Assembly (NCBI GenBank): GCA_947503305.1
Contig: CANNDF010000003.1
Span: 372,001-436,000 of the forward strand
From: an uncultured Dokdonia sp.
Lineage (GTDB): Bacteria > Bacteroidota > Bacteroidia > Flavobacteriales > Flavobacteriaceae
DNA length: 64,000 nucleotides
Direction of reading: 5' to 3'
Shown: in pieces, positions 55,905 through 64,000 of the stretch
Numbering within the stretch: position 1 is the stretch's first letter
Layout of the letters: every line of letters starts with the position of its first letter
The notes under the pieces: model-generated
The model's database searches: none
What the model was told of the DNA's origin: nothing
Seen by the model: the letters and a program-made list of their open reading frames with translations, nothing else
Program-made: the position numbers and the translations under genes

Positions 55905-56633
55905 TTGAACGCAATTTTAAAAAAAGAAATACAGTCCTTCTTTGCCTCTCCTATTGGATATCTTGTCATTGGTTTATTTCTGGTAGTTACCAGTTTATTC
56001 CTTTGGGTTTTTGACGGTTCCTTTAATATCCCCGATTCAGGATTTGCAGACCTTGCACCGTTTTTTCAACTAGCTCCTTGGGTTTTTACTTTTCTAATCC
56101 CAGCGGTTACTATGCGAAGTTTTAGTGAAGAACAAAAATCGGGAACCTTAGAATTACTTCTTACCAAACCTATAAGCACTTTGCAATTGGTTCTGGGTAA
56201 ATACTTCGGAGCATGCATGCTTATGATTATTGCAATAGTTCCTACACTCATATATGTCGTAGCCATATATCAACTAGGCAATCCTGTAGGAAATCTTGAT
56301 ATAGGGGTTACCATTGGATCTTATATAGGCCTTACATTACTTGCAGCTACGTATAGCGCCATAGGAATCTTTGCTTCTACCCTATCAAACAATCAGATTG
56401 TGGCTTTCATCATAGCAGTCTTTCTGTGCTTCTTTATCTATTTTGGCTTAGAAGGGTTTGCTACATATAACTTATTGGGAAGTGCAGATACATTTATTGC
56501 TAATCTGGGAATGCAATCTCATTACGATAGTATAAGTAGAGGAGTTATAGATACTCGAGATATCCTATATTTTTTAAGTCTTATTATTTTTTTTATCTAT
56601 CTCACCAAGAATAAATTACAAAAGACTCGATAA
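55905..56633 (+). CDS. gldF: Gliding motility ABC transporter permease GldF
   Basis: GldF, with GldG and the ATPase GldA, forms an ABC transporter needed for flavobacterial gliding. The 242-residue protein begins at a TTG and has about six membrane helices. ABC-2 permease features include FLIPAVTMRSFSEEQKSGTLELLLTKP. It is 9 bp before gldG. No gldA is in the window; it often lies elsewhere in flavobacterial genomes (family knowledge). Confidence 0.93.
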   Translation: MNAILKKEIQSFFASPIGYLVIGLFLVVTSLFLWVFDGSFNIPDSGFADLAPFFQLAPWVFTFLIPAVTMRSFSEEQKSGTLELLLTKPISTLQLVLGKYFGACMLMIIAIVPTLIYVVAIYQLGNPVGNLDIGVTIGSYIGLTLLAATYSAIGIFASTLSNNQIVAFIIAVFLCFFIYFGLEGFATYNLLGSADTFIANLGMQSHYDSISRGVIDTRDILYFLSLIIFFIYLTKNKLQKTR

Positions 56634-56642
56634 CGCTATTTT

Positions 56643-58337
56643 GTGAAAAAAATAAAAAAAATACCTGCTCTAGTCATTGCAATCTTAGGATTGATCCTAG
56701 TAAACTATCTTGGTACTTTAGTACATAAAAGATATGATCTTACACAAGACAAACGCTATACACTAAGTGAACCAGCAAAAGCAGTCATTGATCAAATTAA
56801 AAGTCCAATGATCATAGATGTGTTTTTGGATGGAGAATTTCCAGCTGAGTTTAGAAAATTACAAAACGAGACACGTTATTTACTAGAAGAGATTACAAAT
56901 TATAATAGTAATGTATCTTTCGTTTTCTCAAACCCCATAGAAGAAGGTGCAGATGCCAGTGTAGTAGCTCAACAATTTGCAGATTTTGGGATGACCCCGC
57001 TCCCCCTTCAAGTAAAACGTAATGGAGCAGCATCTACACAAACACTATTCCCCTGGGCTACTGCAAACCATAACGGAAAAGCGGTCCCTATATCGCTTAT
57101 TAAAAATGTTGCCGGAGCATCTCCGGAACAATTTGTATATGCCTCTACTCAAAACCTGGAATACACCTTTATCGATGGGTTTAATCGATTACTGAATGCA
57201 AAAACAAAACGAATTGCTGTATTAAAAGATAATGGAGAACTCCCGGATGCTCGTATTGCAGATATGTTTAGAAAATTAGGTGAGACCTATAGTATTGCTC
57301 CTTTCCCTATGGATGCTGTGACCTCTGAACCTGAAAAAGCGCTACAAGCTTTACAAAATACATTTAACCTTATTGTCATAGCCAAACCTACAAAAGCCTT
57401 TACAGACGCACAAAAATATGTATTGGATCAATACACTATGAATGGAGGCAATTCCTTATGGCTCATAGATGCCGTAGCAATGGAAAATGATAGTCTTCGC
57501 AATGATACCGGTAAAGCTCTAGCTTTTCCTAGAGATCTCAATTTAAACGATTTTTTCTTTAAATATGGCGCGCGTATCAACCCCGTATTGATTAAAGACT
57601 TATATTCTGCACCTTTAAGTTTGGCAACAGGAGATGGCAGTAGCTCACAATACACAGAATTACCTTGGTTTTATCAACCTAGCGTGCCTTCTTTTAATAC
57701 ACACCCTATTAACACCAATATAGAACGGCCAGTAAAATTTACATATGCAAATCAAATTGAGCTTCTTAATAATACGCCATCAATAACCAAGACAGTTTTA
57801 CTAGCGTCAAGCCCCTTAACTCGAATAGAAGGCACGCCAAAAGAAATTTCTTTAGATCAAGTGTCTATAGAACCAAAACAAGAAGATTATCAAGATGGGA
57901 GTCAACCCATGGCAGTACTACTGGAAGGCACTTTTGAATCTGCTTTTAAAAACAGAATACAACCCGTAAAATTAGAAAAAGTACGCTTTCGCGAAAGCGG
58001 AAAAGCCCCCTCTAAAATGGTAATCATAGCCGATGGTGACCTTATTGCAAATGATGTAGATCCACAAGGAAACGCTTTAGAATTAGGATTTGATTACTTT
58101 ACTAGAAATCAATACGGAAATAAAGAGTTTCTTCTTAATACTGTTAATTACCTCCTTGATGATAATGGGCTTATTAACATACGTAGTAAAGAGATTGCCC
58201 TGCCTTTTTTAAATACACCTCAAGTAGCAAAAAGTCTTAATAAGTGGCAAGCCTTAACTGTCGGGCTTCCTTTGGTGTTTCTATCGATTTTTGGAATCCT
58301 GTTTTACATACTTCGCAAACGTAAATACACACGATAG
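56643..58337 (+). CDS. gldG: Gliding motility ABC transporter substrate-binding component GldG
   Basis: The 564-residue protein starts at a GTG. An N-terminal membrane helix (ALVIAILGLILVNYLGTLV) precedes a large extracytoplasmic domain with the family phrase RYDLTQDKRYTLSEPAK. A C-terminal helix (LPLVFLSIFGILFYIL) follows. It pairs with GldF in the gliding transporter. A palindrome copy at 57985 is read RFRES, the third of the three possible frames. Confidence 0.93.
   Translation: MKKIKKIPALVIAILGLILVNYLGTLVHKRYDLTQDKRYTLSEPAKAVIDQIKSPMIIDVFLDGEFPAEFRKLQNETRYLLEEITNYNSNVSFVFSNPIEEGADASVVAQQFADFGMTPLPLQVKRNGAASTQTLFPWATANHNGKAVPISLIKNVAGASPEQFVYASTQNLEYTFIDGFNRLLNAKTKRIAVLKDNGELPDARIADMFRKLGETYSIAPFPMDAVTSEPEKALQALQNTFNLIVIAKPTKAFTDAQKYVLDQYTMNGGNSLWLIDAVAMENDSLRNDTGKALAFPRDLNLNDFFFKYGARINPVLIKDLYSAPLSLATGDGSSSQYTELPWFYQPSVPSFNTHPINTNIERPVKFTYANQIELLNNTPSITKTVLLASSPLTRIEGTPKEISLDQVSIEPKQEDYQDGSQPMAVLLEGTFESAFKNRIQPVKLEKVRFRESGKAPSKMVIIADGDLIANDVDPQGNALELGFDYFTRNQYGNKEFLLNTVNYLLDDNGLINIRSKEIALPFLNTPQVAKSLNKWQALTVGLPLVFLSIFGILFYILRKRKYTR
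57985..57998. repeat. Window palindrome GCTTTCGCGAAAGC
   Basis: Perfect copy in gldG, read RFRES. Confidence 0.9.
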
Positions 58338-58457
58338 CTGTTAATAAGTTTCTTTTACAGACCGTAGCTTTTAAAATATATTTGTAAGTAGCATTTTTAA
58401 TAAAAAATTGCACGATCAACTAATCTTAATTTTTGCAATAGCAAATTCCAAATTTAT

Positions 58458-59576
58458 ATGAAATTTATAGTCTCTAGTTCTTATTTACTCAAGCAATTAC
58501 AAGTTCTAGGAGGTGTAATCAACAATAGTAACACGCTTCCTATATTAGATAACTTCCTTTTTGAATTAAATGGAAATGCACTTACAGTTTCTGCCTCTGA
58601 CCTAGAAACTACAATAATGGCAAAACTAGAAGTAGAGTCTGTAGATAATGGCAGTATTGCATTACCTGCAAAATTACTTTTAGACACATTAAAAACATTC
58701 CCAGAACAACCGCTTACATTTACTCAAGAAGAAAATAATACCGTTGAGATAAGTTCTAATCATGGAAAATACGCACTTGCCTATGCAGATGGGGCGGAGT
58801 TTCCAAATGCTGTTTCATTAGAAGACCCTAGTGTGGTACGTATTCCAGGGAATATTATTGCTACTGCAATAAACAATACCATTTTTGCAAGTGGAAATGA
58901 CGACTTACGCCCAGTAATGAGTGGTGTCTTTTTTCAGTTTGCTACAGATGGACTAACGTTTGTAGCTACAGATGCTCACAAACTTGTAAAATATAATCGC
59001 ACAGATATAAAAGCATCACAAACAGCAGAGTTTATTATGCCCAAGAAACCTCTTAACTTACTCAAAAGTATATTAGGAGCAAATGAAGATGAGATTCTTG
59101 TTGAATATAATGATGCCAATGCAAAATTTACATTTGACAATACAGAATTAGTATGCAGGCTTATAGATGGAAAGTACCCTAATTATGAAGCTGTAATTCC
59201 TAAAGAAAACCCTAATAGACTTACGATAGACCGTAATCAGTTTTTAAACTCTGTACGACGTGTATCTATATTTTCTAACAAAACAACACATCAAATACGC
59301 CTTAAAATTGCAGGCGCAGAACTTAATATCTCTGCAGAGGATATAGATTATAGCAACAAAGCAGAAGAGCGCCTCACCTGTGATTATCAAGGAGATGATA
59401 TGCAAATAGGATTTAACTCACGTTTCTTAACAGAAATGCTTAATAATATGAATGCCAATGATGTTTCCTTAGAAATGTCATTACCCAATAGAGCTGGAAT
59501 ACTAACTCCCATCGATGGCTTAGACGAAGGAGAAAGTGTAACAATGCTGGTTATGCCAGTAATGCTCAATAATTAA
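58458..59576 (+). CDS. dnaN: DNA polymerase III beta subunit (sliding clamp)
   Basis: The ring clamp tethers polymerase to DNA. The 372-residue protein has three similar domains of about 120 residues, with MKFIVSSSYLLKQLQVLGGV at the start and the C-terminal MLVMPVMLNN, close to the classical M(P)M(R)L end. It is separate from dnaA, gyrB and recF, which are absent from this window, so the replication origin cannot be inferred here. TATATTTG at 58377-58384 could be its -7 box. A terminator follows at 59600. Confidence 0.97.
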   Translation: MKFIVSSSYLLKQLQVLGGVINNSNTLPILDNFLFELNGNALTVSASDLETTIMAKLEVESVDNGSIALPAKLLLDTLKTFPEQPLTFTQEENNTVEISSNHGKYALAYADGAEFPNAVSLEDPSVVRIPGNIIATAINNTIFASGNDDLRPVMSGVFFQFATDGLTFVATDAHKLVKYNRTDIKASQTAEFIMPKKPLNLLKSILGANEDEILVEYNDANAKFTFDNTELVCRLIDGKYPNYEAVIPKENPNRLTIDRNQFLNSVRRVSIFSNKTTHQIRLKIAGAELNISAEDIDYSNKAEERLTCDYQGDDMQIGFNSRFLTEMLNNMNANDVSLEMSLPNRAGILTPIDGLDEGESVTMLVMPVMLNN

Positions 59577-59599
59577 ATTTAAGTGTTAATAACGAAAAG

Positions 59600-59621
59600 G
59601 CGACTTCTCTATAGGAGTCGC
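59600..59621 (+). terminator. Terminator of dnaN
   Basis: GCGACTTCT (59600-59608) pairs with AGGAGTCGC (59613-59621), with one G-T pair, around CTAT and followed by seven T's. Confidence 0.8.
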
Positions 59622-59690
59622 TTTTTTTATAGGCATACCCATACATTAATATCCCATTAATTTTAAGTATTTTAGCATCCCAAAATAATC

Positions 59691-60770
59691 ATGGCAATGA
59701 AAAAAATCCTATATATACTTCTCGTAAGTACCCTACTATTTTCATGTAAGGAAGCAAAAAAAACAGTTGTAGAACCTGCAAAACCTGTATATATTGATGT
59801 TACATCTTTAGAAGGTGATGGTGACAAAGTACTCCCGAAATACCTTAATACAATAACTGAGGCCGAGCTTAAAGAAATGCTTTATGTATATGCAAGTGAT
59901 GAGATGGAAGGAAGGAATACAGGAGAACCAGGACAGAAAAAAGCTGCTGAATATTTAAGAAACTATTACATTACTAAAAAAATAGCATCAGGAACTAAAG
60001 ACGCAAATTATTTCCAAACAGTACCTAAAGAATTTTTTAGAAAAAATAGTGGCTTAAATGCATCTGAAAATGTACTCGCTTTTATTAAAGGTTCTGAAAA
60101 ACCAGAAGAAATATTAGTGATTTCTGCACACTTAGATCATATAGGAAAAGATAACAAAGGAAATGTGTACAATGGAGCAGATGATGATGGATCTGGTACT
60201 ATTGCACTTCTGGAAATTGCAGAAGCATTTAAACTAGCATCAGACGATGGATACCCTCCAAAACGTTCAATTTTGTTCCTTCATGTAACTGGTGAAGAAA
60301 AAGGGCTTTACGGTTCTAAGTATTATACAGAAAACCCTGTATATCCTCTTGAAAATACTATTGCAAACCTTAACATTGATATGATAGGACGCAATGATTA
60401 TGATCATAAAAAAGATAATAATTATATCTACTTAATAGGATCAGATAAGCTAAGTACTGATCTTCACAATATTTCTTCGGCTGTAAACATGAAATACTTC
60501 AATATTGGGCTCGACTATAGATATAATGTAGAGAACGAACCTAATAGATTCTACTACCGATCTGATCACTATAACTTTGCAAAGCACAATATCCCAATTA
60601 TATTCTATTTTAATGGAGTACATGAAGATTACCATAAGATTACTGACACTCCAGATAAAATAAACTATCCATTATATCAAAAAAGAGTTAAACTCGTTAT
60701 GGCAACTGCCTGGGAACTTGTAAATAGAGAAAATCGTCCTGTTGTTGATAAAGCAAAAGTGAGACCTTAA
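59691..60770 (+). CDS. M28-family metallopeptidase lipoprotein
   Basis: The 359-residue protein is a lipoprotein (LFSC, Cys19). The M28 zinc-ligand pattern is clear: ISAHLDHIG, then YNGADDDGSGTIALLEIAEA, THVTGEEKGLYGSKYY-like VTGEEKGLYGSK, and NLNIDMIGRND. M28 enzymes are aminopeptidases or related amidohydrolases. The start may be the ATG at 59691 or 59697. It probably acts on peptides in the periplasm or at the surface. A strong terminator follows. Confidence 0.9.
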   Translation: MAMKKILYILLVSTLLFSCKEAKKTVVEPAKPVYIDVTSLEGDGDKVLPKYLNTITEAELKEMLYVYASDEMEGRNTGEPGQKKAAEYLRNYYITKKIASGTKDANYFQTVPKEFFRKNSGLNASENVLAFIKGSEKPEEILVISAHLDHIGKDNKGNVYNGADDDGSGTIALLEIAEAFKLASDDGYPPKRSILFLHVTGEEKGLYGSKYYTENPVYPLENTIANLNIDMIGRNDYDHKKDNNYIYLIGSDKLSTDLHNISSAVNMKYFNIGLDYRYNVENEPNRFYYRSDHYNFAKHNIPIIFYFNGVHEDYHKITDTPDKINYPLYQKRVKLVMATAWELVNRENRPVVDKAKVRP

Positions 60771-60787
60771 TACCACTACATTATTTT

Positions 60788-60820
60788 AAAAAGCTTCGCA
60801 CAAAATATGCGAAGCTTTTT
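60788..60820 (+). terminator. Terminator of the M28 peptidase gene
   Basis: AAAAAGCTTCGCA (60788-60800) pairs perfectly with TGCGAAGCTTTTT (60808-60820) around CAAAATA. Confidence 0.9.
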
Positions 60821-60831
60821 TTTATAAATAT

Positions 60832-60862
60832 ATTGTCAATAAATAGAGATTGATTATCTTTG
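60832..60862 (+). promoter_or_regulatory. Promoter of the tRNA-His gene
   Basis: ATTG at 60832-60835, a 19-bp spacer and TATCTTTG at 60855-60862 match the Bacteroidota consensus. The tRNA begins 16 bp later. Confidence 0.75.
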
Positions 60863-60878
60863 CAGTCGCTATTTAAAT

Positions 60879-60953
60879 GGTGGTTGTAGCTCAGTTGGTT
60901 AGAGCATCGGTTTGTGGTACCGAGGGTCGTGGGTTCGAGCCCCATCTTCCACC
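60879..60953 (+). tRNA. tRNA-His (GTG)
   Basis: The cloverleaf is complete: D arm GTAGCTCAGTTGGTTAGAGC, anticodon loop TTGTGGT with anticodon GTG, and T arm GTGGG-TTCGAGC-CCCAT. The extra G at position -1, needed by histidyl-tRNA synthetase, is encoded at 60879. No CCA is encoded. Acceptor positions 5-68 and 6-67 are both T opposite T, so the stem has two mismatches in a row. A terminator follows at 60961. Confidence 0.95.
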
Positions 60954-60960
60954 CTTAAGC

Positions 60961-60988
60961 AAGAAGCTCCTCTACAAAGGAGCTTCTT
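60961..60988 (+). terminator. Terminator after tRNA-His
   Basis: AAGAAGCTCC (60961-60970) pairs with GGAGCTTCTT (60979-60988) around an 8-base loop and runs into T's. Confidence 0.88.
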
Positions 60989-61098
60989 TTTTTATAAAAA
61001 AATCTAGCTCCTACTTTATAAATACATCTAAATAAGTAGAAGTACTATAAAAACCCTTCTATTTTTATATTTTCGCATTTTAAAACCCATACGTGTTC

Positions 61099-62196
61099 AT
61101 GCCAATTAGAGCCCTTATTCTATGTTGTGTCTATTTATTCACATGGCATATATACACGCAAGAAACTGAACAAAAGCCTTTTGATGTCGAGTTTAATTAC
61201 TTTTACGGCAATATAGCAGAGCATAGCAAAGATATCGCGCATCTTATCACAGGACACCCTACAGGGTTTATAGCAAGTTATAATAGAAAGACATACGGCT
61301 TTAATGAATGGGAACGACGTTACAATTATCCTGACTGGGGATTTTCTTTCATTTATCAAGATTTAAAAAATGAATTTTTAGGAGATAATTATGGTCTATA
61401 CGGACATTATAATTTCTATTTTTTAAAACGCAAAGCATTCTTCAGAGTAGGACAAGGAATAGCTTATGCAACAAATCCATTTGACATTAATACAAATAAA
61501 AAGAACAATGCCTATGGATCCCATTTATTAAGCACCACTTTTATAATGCTTAATTACAAACAAAAACTTTTTAAAGACATTTCCATACAAGCAGGATTGA
61601 GTATTATACACTACTCAAATGGAAACGTAAGAGCTCCAAACTCTAGTACCAACACAATTGCAGGTAATATAGGGCTGGTCTACAAGCCTAAAAATCAAGA
61701 AATTCCTGATTTTATCCCCAATGTAAAATCTAAGTATTCAGAACCCATTACTTTTAACTTTGTACTAAGAGGAGGTATCAATGAAAGTGATCGTTTAGGC
61801 CTCGGAAGACATCAGTTTATAATAGGGTCTGCTTTTGTAGACAAACGCATCTCTCACAAAAGCACGTTACAGTTAGGAGTTGATGTTTTCTTTTCTAGGT
61901 TTTTAAGAGATCAAATTCGTTTTGAAGCAGTAGCATTTCCTCAATTTGGCACACAAGGGGATGAAGATTGGCGACGAGTAGGTATATTTGCTGGTCATGA
62001 ACTTCGTTTTGGACGTATAGCATTAGTAAGTCAATTTGGCTATTATGTATACTACCCTTATGATTTTGAAGGCCGTTTTTACATAAGAGCCGGGCTTAAA
62101 CGGTACTTTGGAAAACATTTTTTTGGAGCCGTTACTGTAAAGGCACATGGAGCAAAAGCTGAAGCTGTAGAATTTGGAATAGGATATCGATTATGA
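61099..62196 (+). CDS. PagL-like lipid A 3-O-deacylase / acyloxyacyl hydrolase family protein
   Basis: The protein of about 365 residues has a signal peptide (ending IYTQ) and a beta-barrel-like pattern. IIHYSNGNVRAPNSSTN carries the PagL-type H-x-S-N catalytic motif. PagL removes an acyl chain from lipid A in the outer membrane; here the protein is longer than PagL (about 170 residues), with extra strands. The ATG at 61099 is preferred to a GTG at 61093. The last bases overlap the next gene by 4 bp, so the two are coupled. Lipid A editing is inferred. Confidence 0.8.
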   Translation: MPIRALILCCVYLFTWHIYTQETEQKPFDVEFNYFYGNIAEHSKDIAHLITGHPTGFIASYNRKTYGFNEWERRYNYPDWGFSFIYQDLKNEFLGDNYGLYGHYNFYFLKRKAFFRVGQGIAYATNPFDINTNKKNNAYGSHLLSTTFIMLNYKQKLFKDISIQAGLSIIHYSNGNVRAPNSSTNTIAGNIGLVYKPKNQEIPDFIPNVKSKYSEPITFNFVLRGGINESDRLGLGRHQFIIGSAFVDKRISHKSTLQLGVDVFFSRFLRDQIRFEAVAFPQFGTQGDEDWRRVGIFAGHELRFGRIALVSQFGYYVYYPYDFEGRFYIRAGLKRYFGKHFFGAVTVKAHGAKAEAVEFGIGYRL

Positions 62197-62996
62197 AGTA
62201 TAATTTGACATATATATTAAAAACGATACTATTGCTTTCGCGAAAGCATACATTACACCTATTAATTGCAAGTACCATTATATATAGTTGCGATTCCGAA
62301 AGCGCAACAGATTGCCTTCAAACAGACGGAGATCCAATCACACGTAGTATAGAACTCCCCTTCTTTGATAAAGTGCGAACGGAAAATGATATGCGCTTAG
62401 AAATTACACAAGGTGAGCAACAGCAGATTATAATTGAAACTAGAGAAAACCTTTGGAATGACTTAGTCTTCAAAGTTGAAAATGAGACGTTTGTTATGCA
62501 AAATAAAAACGAATGCAATATTTTCAGAGGTTTTGGGCAGACATTAGTTAGAATTACTGTACCTAATCTGACTTTTATAAAGAATAGTGCAACTTTTGAG
62601 ATACGGAGTAATGGCACCCTTAACTTTCCAGAGGTTCTTCTAGAGAGTATTACTACACTAGGCTTAGAAAGTATTAATAAAACAGGAGATTTCTTTTTAG
62701 ATCTTAATACTGAGCAATTAAATGTTGTCGCCAATGGAATGAGTGATTTTCATATTACTGGCACAGCACAGCTATGTCAAATTCGATTTTCAGATGAATT
62801 TCCAAAATTCTATGGAGAAAATCTTATTGCCCAAGAAGTAGTTGTAAATCATACAGGAGCTGCTCCTATGATCGTAAATCCACAAGAGAGTATTACAGGG
62901 ACTATAAGAGGCACAGGGGATGTTATTTCTAGAAACATGCCACCCATAATAGATGTAGAAGAACTTTTTTCTGGAAGACTTATTTTTGAGGATTAA
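62193..62996 (+). CDS. GIN-domain (DUF2807) lipoprotein
   Basis: The 267-residue protein has a lipobox IYSC with Cys33. The leader is unusually long, and its start is the ATG overlapping the previous stop. The mature part has repeated beta units of the GIN/DUF2807 type (RLEITQGEQQQIIIETREN, RITVPNLTFIKNSAT, LNVVANGMSDFHITGTAQ). The domain forms a beta-helix, and its function is unknown. The palindrome at 62234 encodes residues 14-18 of the leader (LSRK), dividing it into two hydrophobic stretches. It is cotranscribed with the PagL-like gene. Confidence 0.85.
   Translation: MKYNLTYILKTILLLSRKHTLHLLIASTIIYSCDSESATDCLQTDGDPITRSIELPFFDKVRTENDMRLEITQGEQQQIIIETRENLWNDLVFKVENETFVMQNKNECNIFRGFGQTLVRITVPNLTFIKNSATFEIRSNGTLNFPEVLLESITTLGLESINKTGDFFLDLNTEQLNVVANGMSDFHITGTAQLCQIRFSDEFPKFYGENLIAQEVVVNHTGAAPMIVNPQESITGTIRGTGDVISRNMPPIIDVEELFSGRLIFED
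62234..62247. repeat. Window palindrome GCTTTCGCGAAAGC
   Basis: Perfect copy in the leader of the GIN-domain lipoprotein, read LSRK. Confidence 0.9.
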
Positions 62997-63116
62997 CTAC
63001 ACAAATATCTAGACAAACTACTAATTTATCAAAAGTTACGCTCTAGTCTATTATATCTTAGGGTGTTATTTTGAGTCTTTGTATCTTTATAGAGATTAAC
63101 ACTAAAAATAGTAATT

Positions 63117-63494
63117 ATGATAAAGGCAAAATATCAAAATGTCCTTGACTTAGGAGAAAAATTAAACATTCAAGATGGAGATGTAAAAGAAGAAAATGGC
63201 GTATTACATGTAAGCGGTGTAGCTGCAAATCAGTATGAAAAAAATCAAATATGGGATGCCATAAAAGCATCAGGGGGAGAAAGTCCTTCCGATATCGTTG
63301 CAGATATTAAAGTATCTGACACTTCAGTATATGCACGTCATACAGTAGCAAGTGGAGACACTCTAGGAAAAATAGCAAAACACTATTATGGAGACCCAAT
63401 GAAATACAAAGAGATCTTTGCAGCAAACACTGATATTCTTAAAAACCCTGACGTTATATTTCCAGATCAAGAATTAATCATTCCTAATTTATAA
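63117..63494 (+). CDS. BON-LysM protein (YgaU/Kbp-like)
   Basis: The 125-residue protein lacks a signal peptide. A BON-like domain covers about residues 15-70 (VKEENGVLHVSGVAANQYEK). A C-terminal LysM domain covers about 77-125 (YARHTVASGDTLGKIAKHYY, PDQELIIPNL). This is the layout of YgaU/Kbp, a cytoplasmic potassium-binding protein of Escherichia coli. The terminator at 63515 follows. Confidence 0.88.
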   Translation: MIKAKYQNVLDLGEKLNIQDGDVKEENGVLHVSGVAANQYEKNQIWDAIKASGGESPSDIVADIKVSDTSVYARHTVASGDTLGKIAKHYYGDPMKYKEIFAANTDILKNPDVIFPDQELIIPNL

Positions 63495-63514
63495 GAAGAT
63501 TATTTTCTTTTACA

Positions 63515-63554
63515 AAAAATCAAAACCCTTCCAATTTGGAAGGGTTTTGATTTT
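63515..63554. terminator. Bidirectional terminator between the LysM and DUF349 genes
   Basis: AAAATCAAAACCCTTCCAA (63516-63534) pairs with TTGGAAGGGTTTTGATTTT (63536-63554) around one T, a nearly perfect inverted repeat of about 39 bp with A and T tails on both strands. It separates convergent genes. Confidence 0.9.
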
Positions 63555-63648
63555 TTAGTCATGTCTAAAAATTTACTATTATATTCTTATTTTCAGATAT
63601 TTAAACACTTTGATTAAAAGCATCTATTTAATTGTATAAAATTTTTAG

Positions 63649-64000
63649 TTATGAGAACATTTCTCGTATTTTTTTAAGTTTTGCAGACCACATTGCCAGC
63701 TCTTCTTTGTGTTTATTGATATTCTTATGTACATCTTTTACCATAGGATTATCATCAGGAACATGCTGAAAAAAGCCAAGATTATTTTCTAACTGATTAA
63801 TCTCCGCTTTGATTTCCTGCACCTTCTTTGTGATAAAAAAGCGTTCTTTTTCAAGGGCTCTTTTATTATCTTCACTTGCTAATGACTCCATACGATTTTC
63901 GTATTTAATCATTTCTGACTCTTTCTTATCGATATCTAATTGTCCAAAAAGACCGTCCAAAGCTTTGTTAAACTGCTCGTCAATTTTCTTCTTTACGTAG
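63649..64000 (-). CDS. DUF349 protein, C-terminal fragment
   Basis: The open frame continues to the right edge, so the gene is partial; about 117 residues are visible. They start YVKKKIDEQFNKALDGLFG and continue as charged coiled-coil-like helices (EIKAEINQLENNLGFFQ). This matches the C terminus of the long DUF349 proteins of Bacteroidota (family knowledge). The TTG at 63960 is an internal codon, not a start. The function is unknown. Confidence 0.75.
   Translation of the reverse strand, partial: YVKKKIDEQFNKALDGLFGQLDIDKKESEMIKYENRMESLASEDNKRALEKERFFITKKVQEIKAEINQLENNLGFFQHVPDDNPMVKDVHKNINKHKEELAMWSAKLKKIREMFS

Noticed and set aside
58338-58457. Replication origin next to dnaN
   Set aside because: No dnaA, recF or gyrB is present and I saw no cluster of DnaA boxes.

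Overview
The window is AT-rich DNA from a member of the Bacteroidota, almost certainly a marine-type Flavobacteriaceae. The evidence is a type IX secretion sorting tail, the gliding-motility genes gldF and gldG, a type III glutamine synthetase, many Cys lipoproteins, weak or absent Shine-Dalgarno sequences, and promoters of the Bacteroidota form (TTG, 19-bp spacer, TAnnTTTG). The genus cannot be fixed from the sequence alone.

Layout. 1-3003: a minus-strand operon of three periplasmic folding factors (a two-domain parvulin, a parvulin-like lipoprotein and a SurA-like protein cut by the window edge). 3205-17835: mostly housekeeping genes (hybrid histidine kinase, fused acyl-CoA mutase IcmF, PqqB-like hydrolase, DUF4197 lipoprotein, a T9SS cargo protein, prfA-pyrF-btuF-like operon, msrA, retropepsin-PDZ protein, purM). 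18079-21480: a 1133-residue secreted protein joining a MACPF pore-forming domain to a long ankyrin array. 21538-31932: a curli-type amyloid locus with three large tandem curlin genes, a CsgB-like gene, csgE, csgF, csgG and a propeller lipoprotein. 32301-35789: divergent type III and type II glutamine synthetases. 35883-53270: cation exchanger, rsh-fur-purA, OstA-like protein and aminotransferase, OmpA-like protein, threonine aldolase, metzincin, prfB with its programmed frameshift, HAD phosphatase, ArsC-like protein and two small secreted paralogs. 53358-64000: TonB-type receptor, gldF-gldG, dnaN, M28 peptidase, tRNA-His, PagL-like deacylase, GIN-domain lipoprotein, LysM protein and the end of a DUF349 protein.

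The curli locus works as a unit. Three curlin genes, each with its own terminator and a shared upstream architecture, supply fibre subunit. A hairpin separates the last of them from csgB-csgE-csgF-csgG-lipoprotein, which should supply less of the nucleation and export machinery. CsgE carries an extra N-terminal domain and CsgG an extra C-terminal beta-barrel, and the curlins end in an unusual cysteine-containing tail.

A second layer runs across the whole window: a 14-bp palindrome, GCTTTCGCGAAAGC, present in ten perfect and three near-perfect copies, in genes and between genes, and read in all three reading frames. It looks like a genome-wide DNA signal rather than part of any gene.
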